Source of the DNA: an uncultured Gammaproteobacteria bacterium
Lineage (GTDB): Bacteria; Pseudomonadota; Gammaproteobacteria; Nitrosococcales; Methylophagaceae
DNA length: 13,196 nt
NCBI GenBank assembly: GCA_913058195.1
Contig: CAJXPP010000035.1
Location: forward strand, 1-13,196
Direction: 5' to 3'
The position numbers were made by a program, and so were the translations under genes. Under the pieces are notes generated by a model. The model made no database searches, was not told the DNA's origin, and worked only from the letters and a program-made list of their open reading frames with translations. Below, one piece after another: positions 6,005 through 13,196 of the stretch; the stretch's first letter is position 1; every line of letters starts with the position of its first letter.

Positions 6005-7476
6005 TACAAAGATCCCTTATCTTTAAACATAGCTTTTACACGGCAGTCTTCACACATTTTTAATCGCTGTAACGCATCGCCCTGAAACATCGAATGTCCC
6101 TTGAGTTTGTCCGTCATCGTATCAATCATTTTTTGGGTGGCAAAACCTTTATTACAGCTAATACAATTGAAGATTGGTTCTTCATGCAATAGCCGTATTT
6201 TACGAGCTTGTTGTTGATCAAATAAATACTGTGGTACCAATGTAATAACGTTTTCAGGGCATGCTGTTTCACAAAGTCCACATTGAACGCAGAGATCTTC
6301 AATAAAGTTCAGCTGAGGCTGGTCGCCACCATCTAATACAGCACCAACAGGACACACAGATACGCAGGAATGACATAAGGTACAGCCTTTTGTATCTACA
6401 TTAATTTCACCAAAAGCTGCATTTTCACTCAACGGTAAGACGTCAATGGGGCTCGGGGCTTGTTGATATAAATCATTAAATGCAATACGAATCATACGTC
6501 GTTTATCATCTATACCTGCAAATACGGCAGGCTTTATAAGCTCACTGTTTGTTAAAGCCTTCAAATGAGAACGTAATTCAGTAATATTATTTGAATCTAG
6601 CCAATTTACTTTATTATCGCTATAGCCAATGCCTATTAGCATTTCATTGGTTTTATCTATTTCTTGCTGTAGCTCAATCCAATCATGATCGGTATGACTG
6701 CCAGTATTCCAAACTGTCACATTAGCCACACCATAGGCTAAAGCACTTAACCAGAAAGGCATGCCTAAGGCGCCAATTTCTTCAATGGAGAAGGCAATTA
6801 CAGTGTTAGCTAATTGTTCACCCATAAGATCAATTAATTGCTGGCCATTTTCAAGATCATGAATCACTAGCTGAGGTGAGCGTGTTTCCAATTCAAAATA
6901 AGTCTGCAACATAGTCCGTATGCGATTAACACTCACATCCAATGATGGTAAGGCATAGGCCATAGCACCTGAAGGGCACACGGTGGCACAACTACCGCAA
7001 CCCTGACAAAGTGAAGGATTAACGGATACTTGTTCGCCTAAGCTAATAATTGCATCCGCGGGACAAGCATCAATACATTGTGAACAGCCTTGAAGTTGTC
7101 GACGAGAATGGGCACAAATGGATGACTTGTAATTAAAGTAACGTGGTTTATCAAATGTGCCGATTAAATCGGGTAGCTGCTGCAAAGCTTCAGCCAATGC
7201 TTGAGCATTACTTTTAGGTGCAAAATAACCTAAAGGTAAAACCTGATTAGTCATACTAGGTTGCTGTTGTAGATCTAATACTAGATCAACCGTTAGACTC
7301 TGAGTATCTAGCTCAACGTTAAAAGCACCTAACCAACCTGATATAGCCTGAGGAGCTTGGCTTGAAGTAGTTACCTCTAAATCTTTAAGATGAGGAAATA
7401 CACTTGTAAGCTGTTCATCATCACCGATGACTAATAGTCGCCCCGTAGACGTAAACTCTACAAGATCGATTGGCAT
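6004..7476 (-). CDS. Polyferredoxin-like 4Fe-4S protein of the formate dehydrogenase accessory cluster
   Basis: Read from ATG at 7476 this is a 490-residue cytoplasmic iron-sulfur protein without signal peptide or membrane helices. An N-terminal alpha/beta-looking part precedes a ferredoxin pair (Cys131/134/138 with Cys121, then Cys157/160/163/167). A middle region of about 200 residues lacks cysteine. A second pair follows (Cys365/368/371/375 and Cys396/399/402/406). The tail adds two CxxC pairs (438/441 and 475/478) that could hold zinc or another cluster. Proteins of this layout accompany DUF3305/DUF3306 and Tat-type formate dehydrogenases, and an electron-transfer role in maturation or activity is inferred. 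The start is uncertain. TTG at 7515 has a better-spaced AAGAGGA site (8 bases) and would overlap the preceding gene by 8 bases. The ATG at 7558-7560 would overlap it by 53 bases and seems unlikely. Confidence 0.88.
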   Translation of the reverse strand: MPIDLVEFTSTGRLLVIGDDEQLTSVFPHLKDLEVTTSSQAPQAISGWLGAFNVELDTQSLTVDLVLDLQQQPSMTNQVLPLGYFAPKSNAQALAEALQQLPDLIGTFDKPRYFNYKSSICAHSRRQLQGCSQCIDACPADAIISLGEQVSVNPSLCQGCGSCATVCPSGAMAYALPSLDVSVNRIRTMLQTYFELETRSPQLVIHDLENGQQLIDLMGEQLANTVIAFSIEEIGALGMPFWLSALAYGVANVTVWNTGSHTDHDWIELQQEIDKTNEMLIGIGYSDNKVNWLDSNNITELRSHLKALTNSELIKPAVFAGIDDKRRMIRIAFNDLYQQAPSPIDVLPLSENAAFGEINVDTKGCTLCHSCVSVCPVGAVLDGGDQPQLNFIEDLCVQCGLCETACPENVITLVPQYLFDQQQARKIRLLHEEPIFNCISCNKGFATQKMIDTMTDKLKGHSMFQGDALQRLKMCEDCRVKAMFKDKGSL

Positions 7477-7507
7477 AATATCCTGCTCACCAATTTGTTG
7501 TACTGCA

Positions 7508-7981
7508 CTATGCAAGATGATTGTCCTCTTTATTATTCTGCTGTTCGTCACTAGATTCATCGGAGTCTAGCTCAATGGTATTATTAACTTGCTCAATATC
7601 GTCTAAGCTGTGAGGTCGAGTCTTTTCCTCAACAATTTTTAACATACGTTTCATTTCTGTCGTCACAATGTCACCGAGAGAATCAAACCGAGTAAAGTCT
7701 TCATCATATTCATTCATATGATCAACTTCTTTAAATTCTGGCTGACGAAATAAAGCTGCAAAGGCTTTTTGCGTGCTTTCAGAATCGACATCATCTTGTT
7801 GCCAAAGGGGTAGTTCACTCTGCTGTTGTATCAGATCATCTTCTTTTTCTAGCGTGGGCTTTGACTTATTATCAAGCTTGGCAGTTTTGCTTGATATTTC
7901 ACTATCAGCTTCTATTTTTCGTAACTTTCGTCGCGACCAGCGTGAAACTAAACCATTCTTATTATCTGACTGTTCTGACAT
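7508..7981 (-). CDS. DUF3306 family protein
   Basis: This 157-residue soluble protein shows the DUF3306 pattern. RWSRRK stands near the N-terminus (residues 14-19). A central block runs from about residue 70 to 110 and includes ALFRQPEF and YDEDFTRFDSLGDIV. The last 40 residues are strongly acidic and low in complexity, and there is no cysteine. The family is known from clusters with DUF3305, a 4Fe-4S protein and formate dehydrogenase, but has no assigned biochemistry. I chose the ATG at 7981, which begins MSEQSDNKNGLVSRWSRRK. An in-frame ATG at 7999 adds six residues. With either start it overlaps the end of the DUF3305 gene (20 or 38 bases), so the two are likely co-translated. Confidence 0.85.
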   Translation of the reverse strand: MSEQSDNKNGLVSRWSRRKLRKIEADSEISSKTAKLDNKSKPTLEKEDDLIQQQSELPLWQQDDVDSESTQKAFAALFRQPEFKEVDHMNEYDEDFTRFDSLGDIVTTEMKRMLKIVEEKTRPHSLDDIEQVNNTIELDSDESSDEQQNNKEDNHLA

Positions 7982-8453
7982 GACCTTCGCTCTCGCCATG
8001 CCATTGCTTTCGTCGACGTTTTTTGGGCTGTTCAGGTTGGTAGTGAATTAGTACAAATTGCTCAAGCCACTGACATAATTCAGTGGACAAGGCTGTATTA
8101 AAGACTTGTTCATTTGTTTCCATATACGATGCTGCTTCGTCATAATCCACCGTAAGCACGATAGGTTGAAGATGGCCGTCATCGTTTTGATTACAAACTA
8201 AATAAATATTAGCTTGTTGCGAAGTCAAATTATGATAGTAAGAATCACAGTGTAAAGGGTATAGGTTTAACACTAAATCAGACCATATATGTAACTCACC
8301 CACTGATTCAAAACTCGCTAGTTCTTTTTGAGACAAGCCCGGTATTAAACCTTTTAAAGACCAAATCCCATCACTCCAAGGGTGCGTACTTTGCTGTTTC
8401 AGCATAACAGCTGACACCGTACGCTTAGTCAATATCTCTTGTTGTTCAATCAA
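7962..8453 (-). CDS. DUF3305 family protein
   Basis: This protein of up to 163 residues fits DUF3305: an early beta-strand (TVSAVMLK), a W-x4-W pattern (HPWSDGIWSLKG), a YYHNLTSQQANIYLV block, a VDYDEAASYMETNEQV block and a C-terminal HYQPEQPKKRRRK, where the family has a PExxxKRKR-like ending. The basic tail contrasts with the acidic tail of its partner DUF3306. Function is unknown, and association with formate dehydrogenase clusters is the only clue. No ATG precedes the first conserved strand. TTG at 8453, 6 bases after the parC stop, is the likely start, and TTG at 8432 is an alternative. The short gap implies readthrough from parC. Confidence 0.85.
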   Translation of the reverse strand: MIEQQEILTKRTVSAVMLKQQSTHPWSDGIWSLKGLIPGLSQKELASFESVGELHIWSDLVLNLYPLHCDSYYHNLTSQQANIYLVCNQNDDGHLQPIVLTVDYDEAASYMETNEQVFNTALSTELCQWLEQFVLIHYQPEQPKKRRRKQWHGESEGHVRTVR

Positions 8454-8459
8454 CGCTAT

Positions 8460-10700
8460 CTACTCTGGCACGTCTACATCAGTCACCTTTTGTAAACCAC
8501 GCGGTAATTTATTGCCTCGTTTGCCACGCTCACCGGTGTAATGAACTAAATCAGCTGGCTTCAATGTCAAATGTCGTTTTCCAGCATGAATAGTAAGACT
8601 TCGACTTTCTGGTACTACAGTCACCGAATGTAACCATTCTTGTTTCGCAGTAAATCGTGCTTGAGGAATATTAATTAAACGTACCCCTTTGCCTTTGTTT
8701 AAGGTTGGCATTTCACTAACAGGGAATACTAATAAGCGACCATCGCCAGCGGTAACCGCAATACTATCGCTATCGCTATTTTCAATCCATAGTGGCGGCA
8801 AAACCTCTGCGCCTTCAGGCAGATTAAATAAGGCTTTACCGGCTTTATTCTTAGCTAATAAATTAGCTAAGACCGTAACAAAACCATAACCAGCTGTATT
8901 TGATAATAATAATGGTTTATCTAAATCACCTGCTAGCACAGCAACAAATCGTGCATCAGGTGGTGTTTGTAATCGACCACTTAATGGCTCACCCTGTCCG
9001 CGTGCTGGCGGTAAAGTATGAGCTGCCACTGAATAACTACGTCCTGTTGAATCAAGGAAAATGATCTGCTGATTACTACGCGCCTTAACGGAGAGCATAT
9101 AACGATCACCCGTTCGGAAATTTAATCCTTCTGGGTCAACATCATGCCCTTTTGCTGCCCTGACCCAACCGCTTTCAGATAATACGACTGTCACAGGTTC
9201 TGTTGGCAAAAGTTCACTTTCGCTTAGTGCTTTGGCAAGGTTACGTTGAACAAGAACAGAGCGACGGTCATCACCAAATTTTTCAGAATCGGCTATAAGC
9301 TCTTTGCGAATCAATGTTTTTAAACGTGTTTCAGAACTTAATATTAATTCTAATTTTGCCCGTTCTTTAGTGAGTTCATCAATCTCACCGCGGATTTTCA
9401 TCTCTTCAAGCTTCGCTAAATGACGTAATTTAAGCTCTAAAACAGATTCCGCTTGACGATCGCTAATTCCAAACCGCTCCATTAGAACAGGCTTAGGCTC
9501 ATCTTCATTGCGAATAATGGCAATTACTTCATCAATATTTAGATAAGCAATTAATAAACCTTCTAATACATGCAAGCGATCAATAATTTTATCTAAACGA
9601 TACTGCAAGCGTTTGCGTACTGTTTCAGTACGGTAAGTCAGCCATTCTAATAATAAATCACGTAGATTTTTAACTTGTGGTCGGCCGTCTAAGCCAATCA
9701 TATTCATATTGACACGATGACCACGTTCTAAGTCAGTGGTGGCAAATATATGAGACATTAAGCCATCCACATCAACTCGATTTGATCGTGGCACAATCAC
9801 CAAGCGAACAGGGTTTTCATGATCAGATTCATCTCGTAAATCAGCAACCATTGGTAATTTTTTTGCATTCATTTGTGCCGCAATTTGCTCAATAAGTTTC
9901 GCACCTGAAACCTGATAAGGAAGCTGGTTAACAATAATATTGCCATCTTCTTTTTTATAACAACCACGTTGACGAACACTGCCACGGCCAGTGGTATATA
10001 TTTTTAACAGCTCATCTTTCGATGAAATAATTTCACCACCTGTCGGAAAATCAGGCCCTTGAATATCATCCAACAATTCTTCTAGTTTTGTTGATGGTTT
10101 TTTCAATAGTGCTAAACAAGCCGTCACTACCTCTCGTAAATTATGAGGTGGAATATCTGTTGCCATACCCACTGCGATCCCACTACCACCATTCAGTAAT
10201 ATATTGGGCAGTCGTGCAGGTAGTAATTCTGGCTCATTCATTGTGCCATCAAAGTTAGGCACCCAATCAACGGTACCTTGGCCCAACTCACTTAATAAGG
10301 TTTGTGCGTAGGCATCTAGTTTTGATTCGGTATAACGCATGGCAGCAAAGGATTTAGGGTCATCCATTGAGCCCCAGTTACCTTGACCATCCACCAGTGG
10401 ATAGCGATATGAAAATGGCTGTGCCATTAACACCATCGCTTCATAACAGGCTGAATCACCATGAGGATGATATTTACCTAGAACATCACCCACAGTACGA
10501 GCTGATTTTTTATGTTTTGATCCTGAACTTAAACCTAACTCAGACATCGCATAAATGATGCGACGTTGTACAGGTTTTAAACCATCACCGACATGGGGCA
10601 ATGCACGATCCAGAATAACGTACATGGAATAATCCAAATAGGCTTTTTCGGTAAAGTCCCGTACAGGAAGTTGCTCTAAATCATCAACTAATTTGCTCAT
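8460..10700 (-). CDS. parC: DNA topoisomerase IV subunit A
   Basis: This 746-residue protein is the DNA-cleaving subunit of topoisomerase IV, which unlinks daughter chromosomes with ParE. E. coli ParC is 752 residues and matches along the length. The active-site tyrosine is Tyr123 in AAMRYTE. The quinolone-resistance region reads HPHGDSACYEAM with Ser83 and Glu87 (E. coli Ser80 and Glu84), both the susceptible residues. GQGNWGS follows at 105-111. A coiled-coil segment (about 365-460) and a beta-pinwheel C-terminal domain (from about 490) complete it, with the topoisomerase IV-typical GQGEPLSGRL inside. A wrong call of GyrA is unlikely given the partner gene and the lack of a clear GyrA box. 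The ATG lies 22 bases after the parE stop. Confidence 0.97.
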   Translation of the reverse strand: MSKLVDDLEQLPVRDFTEKAYLDYSMYVILDRALPHVGDGLKPVQRRIIYAMSELGLSSGSKHKKSARTVGDVLGKYHPHGDSACYEAMVLMAQPFSYRYPLVDGQGNWGSMDDPKSFAAMRYTESKLDAYAQTLLSELGQGTVDWVPNFDGTMNEPELLPARLPNILLNGGSGIAVGMATDIPPHNLREVVTACLALLKKPSTKLEELLDDIQGPDFPTGGEIISSKDELLKIYTTGRGSVRQRGCYKKEDGNIIVNQLPYQVSGAKLIEQIAAQMNAKKLPMVADLRDESDHENPVRLVIVPRSNRVDVDGLMSHIFATTDLERGHRVNMNMIGLDGRPQVKNLRDLLLEWLTYRTETVRKRLQYRLDKIIDRLHVLEGLLIAYLNIDEVIAIIRNEDEPKPVLMERFGISDRQAESVLELKLRHLAKLEEMKIRGEIDELTKERAKLELILSSETRLKTLIRKELIADSEKFGDDRRSVLVQRNLAKALSESELLPTEPVTVVLSESGWVRAAKGHDVDPEGLNFRTGDRYMLSVKARSNQQIIFLDSTGRSYSVAAHTLPPARGQGEPLSGRLQTPPDARFVAVLAGDLDKPLLLSNTAGYGFVTVLANLLAKNKAGKALFNLPEGAEVLPPLWIENSDSDSIAVTAGDGRLLVFPVSEMPTLNKGKGVRLINIPQARFTAKQEWLHSVTVVPESRSLTIHAGKRHLTLKPADLVHYTGERGKRGNKLPRGLQKVTDVDVPE

Positions 10701-10717
10701 AGTAAAACGCTCATAGT
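10695..10717 (-). promoter_or_regulatory. Duplicated start region and mini-ORF before parC
   Basis: The 9-base string ACTATGAGC occurs twice, 14 bases apart (10717-10709 and 10703-10695). The second copy contains the parC start. The first copy opens a five-codon frame (MSVLL) at 10714 that ends in TGA at 10699-10697, overlapping the parC ATG as ATGA. No strong Shine-Dalgarno precedes either ATG. The mini-ORF could couple translation of parC to parE, or be an accident of a short duplication. Confidence 0.3.
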
Positions 10718-10722
10718 GTTAA

Positions 10723-12633
10723 TCATACCGTTGCCAAATCACCTTGTTCTTCTAACCATTGTTTGCGATCTGATGCCCGTTTTTTAGCTAATAAGCGATC
10801 CATTGCTTCATCGGTTACAGAATTGTTATCAACCACATCATCATCGGCAATCGTTAAACGTATTAATCGACGTGTATCAGGTGCCATCGTTGTTTCTCGC
10901 AATTGCAAAGGATTCATTTCACCCAATCCTTTAAAACGCTGTACGTTCACTTTACCTTTAATCTTATCTTTTTCAATTCGATCTAAGGTAATTTGTCGCT
11001 CTTCTTCATCTAAGGCATAAAACACTTGTTTACCAACATCAATTCTAAATAGTGGTGGCATGGCAACACAAATGTGGCCTTGTTGCACTAAAGGTCGGAA
11101 GTGTTTAACAAATAAGGCACATAATAATGTAGCAATATGAGCACCATCAGAATCGGCATCGGCAAGAATACAAACACGCCCATAACGCAAACCTGATAAA
11201 TCATCCGAGCCAGGGTCAACGCCAACGGCAACAGCAATATCATGTACTTCTTGTGAAGCAAGCACCTGTCCTGAGTCAACTTCCCAAGTATTTAATATCT
11301 TACCTCGTAGCGGCATAATCGCTTGAAATTCACGGTCACGGCCTTGCTTTGCACTTCCTCCAGCAGAGTCACCCTCGACCAAAAACAGTTCAGTCCTTGT
11401 CACATCTTGAGAGGAGCAATCAGATAGCTTACCGGGCAATGCGGGGCCACTTTGCACCCGTTTTCGAATCACTTTCTTGGCTTGCTTTAAACGTGACTGG
11501 GCATTATTGATTGCTAACTCAGCAATTTTTTCACCTTCTTCAGTATGATGGTTTAACCAAAGACTAAAGGCATCTTTAACTGCGCCTGATACAAAGCCAG
11601 CACATTGACGTGATGACAATCGTTCTTTTGTTTGACCTGAAAATTGTGGATCTTGTAGTTTCACGGACAAAACATAACAGCATCGAGTCCAAATATCTTC
11701 AGGTGATAATTTCACGCCTCGTGGTAATAAGCTACGAAATTCACAAAATTCTCGTAAGGCATCTAATAAACCAGTACGTAAACCATTTACATGGGTACCA
11801 CCTTGTGCCGTTGGAATTAAATTAACATAACTTTCAGCTAACTCTTCATCAGGTTCTAATTGCCACATTAAGGCCCAATCAACTTGCTCATCATCGCCTT
11901 CAACATGACCAATAAACGGCTTTTCAGGCACACATTCTTGATCCGTCATCATTAAGCTAAGGTAACTATTGATTCCCTCTTCATAACACCAACGGTCTTC
12001 TACTTTTTCTTGGCCCGATAAATCAGTAAAGGTAACCACGAGGCCTGGACATAAAACGGCCTTAGCGCGTAACACATGACGTAAACGTGATACCAAAAAC
12101 TTCGGCGCATCAAAATAAGATTCTTCAGGCCAAAAACGGACGGTTGTGCCTGTATTTCGCTTGCCAACCGTGCCAATTTCCTCAAGGTCTTTGGTTTTAT
12201 CACCTTGTGCAAACGCTATTGCATACTCTTTAGCATCACGGCGTATTTTAACTTCTAAGCGTGACGACAATGCATTAACAACTGAAATACCTACACCATG
12301 TAAGCCGCCAGAAAACTGATAGTTTTTATTCGAAAACTTACCACCAGCATGTAAACGAGTCATTATTACTTCAACACCAGGAACGCCTTCTTCAGGGTGA
12401 ATATCTACAGGCATTCCACGGCCATCATCAATAACTTCAAGCGAGTTATCTTCATATAAAATAACTTGGACTTGGCTAGCATGGCCAGCCACGGCTTCAT
12501 CGATACTATTATCTATGACTTCTTGCGCCAAATGGTTTGGCCGCGCAGTGTCGGTATACATGCCTGGACGTTTTTGTACTGGCTCAAGGCCAGTTAAAAC
12601 CTCAATCGCTGAGGCATCGTATGCATTCGTCAT
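10723..12633 (-). CDS. parE: DNA topoisomerase IV subunit B
   Basis: This 636-residue protein is the ATPase subunit of topoisomerase IV; E. coli ParE is 630 residues. The GHKL ATPase site is intact: Glu38 in AQEVIDNS, DDGRGMP (69-75) and GGLHGVG (109-115). The TOPRIM domain has Glu420 in EGDSAGGSAKQG and the metal-binding DADSD (492-496). PLRGKILN at 441-448 is also conserved. Identity to E. coli ParE is high throughout by eye, and the N-terminus (AIEVLTGLEPVQKRPGMYTDT) is ParE rather than GyrB. I chose ATG at 12633, which has GAGAAG 7 bases upstream. An in-frame TTG five codons earlier is less likely. Its promoter is not obvious. Confidence 0.97.
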   Translation of the reverse strand: MTNAYDASAIEVLTGLEPVQKRPGMYTDTARPNHLAQEVIDNSIDEAVAGHASQVQVILYEDNSLEVIDDGRGMPVDIHPEEGVPGVEVIMTRLHAGGKFSNKNYQFSGGLHGVGISVVNALSSRLEVKIRRDAKEYAIAFAQGDKTKDLEEIGTVGKRNTGTTVRFWPEESYFDAPKFLVSRLRHVLRAKAVLCPGLVVTFTDLSGQEKVEDRWCYEEGINSYLSLMMTDQECVPEKPFIGHVEGDDEQVDWALMWQLEPDEELAESYVNLIPTAQGGTHVNGLRTGLLDALREFCEFRSLLPRGVKLSPEDIWTRCCYVLSVKLQDPQFSGQTKERLSSRQCAGFVSGAVKDAFSLWLNHHTEEGEKIAELAINNAQSRLKQAKKVIRKRVQSGPALPGKLSDCSSQDVTRTELFLVEGDSAGGSAKQGRDREFQAIMPLRGKILNTWEVDSGQVLASQEVHDIAVAVGVDPGSDDLSGLRYGRVCILADADSDGAHIATLLCALFVKHFRPLVQQGHICVAMPPLFRIDVGKQVFYALDEEERQITLDRIEKDKIKGKVNVQRFKGLGEMNPLQLRETTMAPDTRRLIRLTIADDDVVDNNSVTDEAMDRLLAKKRASDRKQWLEEQGDLATV

Positions 12634-12863
12634 AATAATACTTCTCAATTATTTTTTGCCCGCAAGAGTAGCAGGATGAAAGCCCATCATACAAGTTGTT
12701 CGATCAAGTTAGTTTAAATTATTCGATCATAGTTATTGTCTGCTCTACTGGATAGTGTGACAGTTGCTTGAAAATTCGTCGTTTAGACCGCCTAGCATCA
12801 TGTTGTCGCACAGTGATTAGGAAATGATAGGCCGTAGTTTGGTGGGGTTTACCACCTCAGTAG
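12634..12863. other. Intergenic region upstream of parE
   Basis: About 230 bases carry no credible gene. On the minus strand a TATGAT element at about 12690 lacks a -35 box at normal spacing, so no promoter can be called firmly. A short GC-rich hairpin (GGTGG at 12841-12845, CCACC at 12852-12856, 6-base loop) has no U run. The imperfect direct repeats at 12693-12729 are listed separately. Confidence 0.5.
12693..12729. repeat. Two 14-base direct repeats upstream of parE
   Basis: AAGTTGTTCGATCA (12693-12706) and AAATTATTCGATCA (12716-12729) match at 12 of 14 bases with a 23-base period, about 60-95 bases upstream of the parE start. Two near-identical half-sites about two helical turns apart could be a protein-binding site. 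No known regulator consensus was recognised. Confidence 0.4.
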
Positions 12864-13043
12864 GTGTCTGAATTAAATGAACCACTACATAAACCTAACC
12901 CCGCTCAAGTAAATGAAATTTTAAAAGGCTTGCTGTGTGGGACTGATAGTTTTATTGTTCGGCTTAAGACGATAAGTAAAAGTGTGTTGCGGTATCGCCC
13001 TCAGGGAAGGCCTAGAAATGAAACTAAAGATAAAAAAGGGTAG
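12864..13043 (+). pseudogene. Possible C-terminal remnant of a REP-associated (RAYT/Y1) transposase
   Basis: A plus-strand frame of 59 codons opens at GTG just after an in-frame TAG and ends in TAG at 13041-13043. The end, GTDSFIVRLKTISKSVLRYRPQGRPRN, follows the pattern I know from the C-terminus of REP-associated transposases: a Gly-Ser/Thr-x-x-Phe start, an amphipathic helix, then basic residues and GRPR. The catalytic HUH and tyrosine parts are missing, so if the match is right this is only a decayed tail. Directly after the stop lies GGTAGCGTCCCC, similar in kind to the short sequences that flank such genes. There is no clear ribosome binding site. It could instead be a chance open frame or another transposase family. 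Confidence 0.35.
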
Positions 13044-13147
13044 CGTCCCCTTAATTAGGGAATTCCAAGATTAAATGGCTAAATACAAAACACATAAAAC
13101 ATACTGTTATGTGGCTATTTAACTAATGTGTCTATGCGGGTTAGAGA
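13044..13147. other. Non-coding end of the insert with a short hairpin
   Basis: About 100 bases with no gene. CACATAA (13091-13097) and TTATGTG (13107-13113) form a perfect 7-bp stem with a 9-base loop. There is no following U run, so it is not a clear terminator. The insert ends here at the adapter. Confidence 0.45.
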
Positions 13148-13196
13148 CTGTCTCTTATACACATCTCCGAGCCCACGAGACTAGGCATGATCTCGT
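13148..13196. other. Nextera read-2 adapter with i7 index (right contig end)
   Basis: CTGTCTCTTATACACATCT (13148-13166) is the Tn5 mosaic end, followed by CCGAGCCCACGAGAC (13167-13181), the rest of the Nextera read-2 adapter. TAGGCATG (13182-13189) equals the Nextera i7 index N706, and ATCTCGT (13190-13196) begins the P7 flow-cell sequence. This is library DNA left by untrimmed reads. The same adapter arm occurs in inverted orientation at the left end. Confidence 0.98.

Noticed and set aside
7477..7560. Longest possible N-terminus of the 4Fe-4S protein (start at 7560)
   Set aside because: It would overlap the DUF3306 gene by 53 bases and adds residues with no family resemblance. Starts at 7515 or 7476 are more plausible.
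10412..10470. Fluoroquinolone-resistance substitution in ParC
   Set aside because: The region reads GDSACYE with Ser83 and Glu87, the susceptible residues, so no resistance change is present at these sites.
12841..12856. GGTGG/CCACC hairpin as part of an RNA gene
   Set aside because: The stem is only 5 bp, with no U run and no recognisable RNA gene elements (RNase P, tmRNA, 6S or tRNA) around it.
26..13147. CRISPR array, defence island or new multi-gene system
   Set aside because: No regularly spaced repeats, nucleases or defence domains were seen. The genes form a recognisable formate dehydrogenase cluster and topoisomerase IV.

Overview
The window is a single assembled contig carrying an AT-rich bacterial insert (about 26-13147) between two untrimmed Illumina Nextera adapter remnants. 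The proteins are clearly proteobacterial: ParE and ParC closely follow the Escherichia coli proteins, and a Tat-exported formate dehydrogenase sits beside DUF3305 and DUF3306 proteins. A gammaproteobacterium is the best reading. A marine methylotroph or hydrocarbon degrader of the Methylophaga or Cycloclasticus kind would fit the base composition and the formate metabolism, but that is a guess.

Every confident protein gene lies on the minus strand and is transcribed from high to low coordinates. From right to left: about 500 bases of mostly non-coding DNA (12634-13147) hold a 59-codon plus-strand remnant resembling the C-terminus of a REP-associated transposase. Then come parE and parC (topoisomerase IV). 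Only 6 bases after parC begins a run of formate dehydrogenase accessory genes: DUF3305, DUF3306, a polyferredoxin-like 4Fe-4S protein, a TorD/DmsD-family chaperone and a 47-residue two-helix membrane protein. About 230 bases of intergenic DNA (5022-5251) follow, with a candidate sigma-70 promoter, a palindrome and a leader hairpin. The structural operon is next: a small Tat-targeted protein (TIGR02811-like), fdhA, fdhB, a 59-residue lipoprotein and fdhC. The operon ends at a strong bidirectional terminator at 79-117, beyond which lies what may be the 3' tail of a convergent plus-strand gene.

Functionally, FdhA (molybdenum or tungsten bis-MGD, 4Fe-4S, cysteine rather than selenocysteine at the metal) oxidises formate in the periplasm. 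FdhB (four 4Fe-4S clusters) passes electrons to FdhC (b-type cytochrome in the inner membrane), which reduces quinone. The TorD-like protein probably protects the FdhA Tat leader and helps cofactor loading. The polyferredoxin and the DUF3305/3306 proteins accompany such enzymes in many proteobacteria, but their roles are not established here. FdhD and molybdopterin synthesis genes are not in the window.

No new defence system, CRISPR array, tRNA, rRNA or intact mobile element was seen. The most interesting points are two small proteins that standard length cut-offs miss (the fdhB-fdhC lipoprotein and the 47-residue membrane protein), the joining of topoisomerase IV genes to a formate dehydrogenase maturation cluster, and the layered control region before the structural operon.
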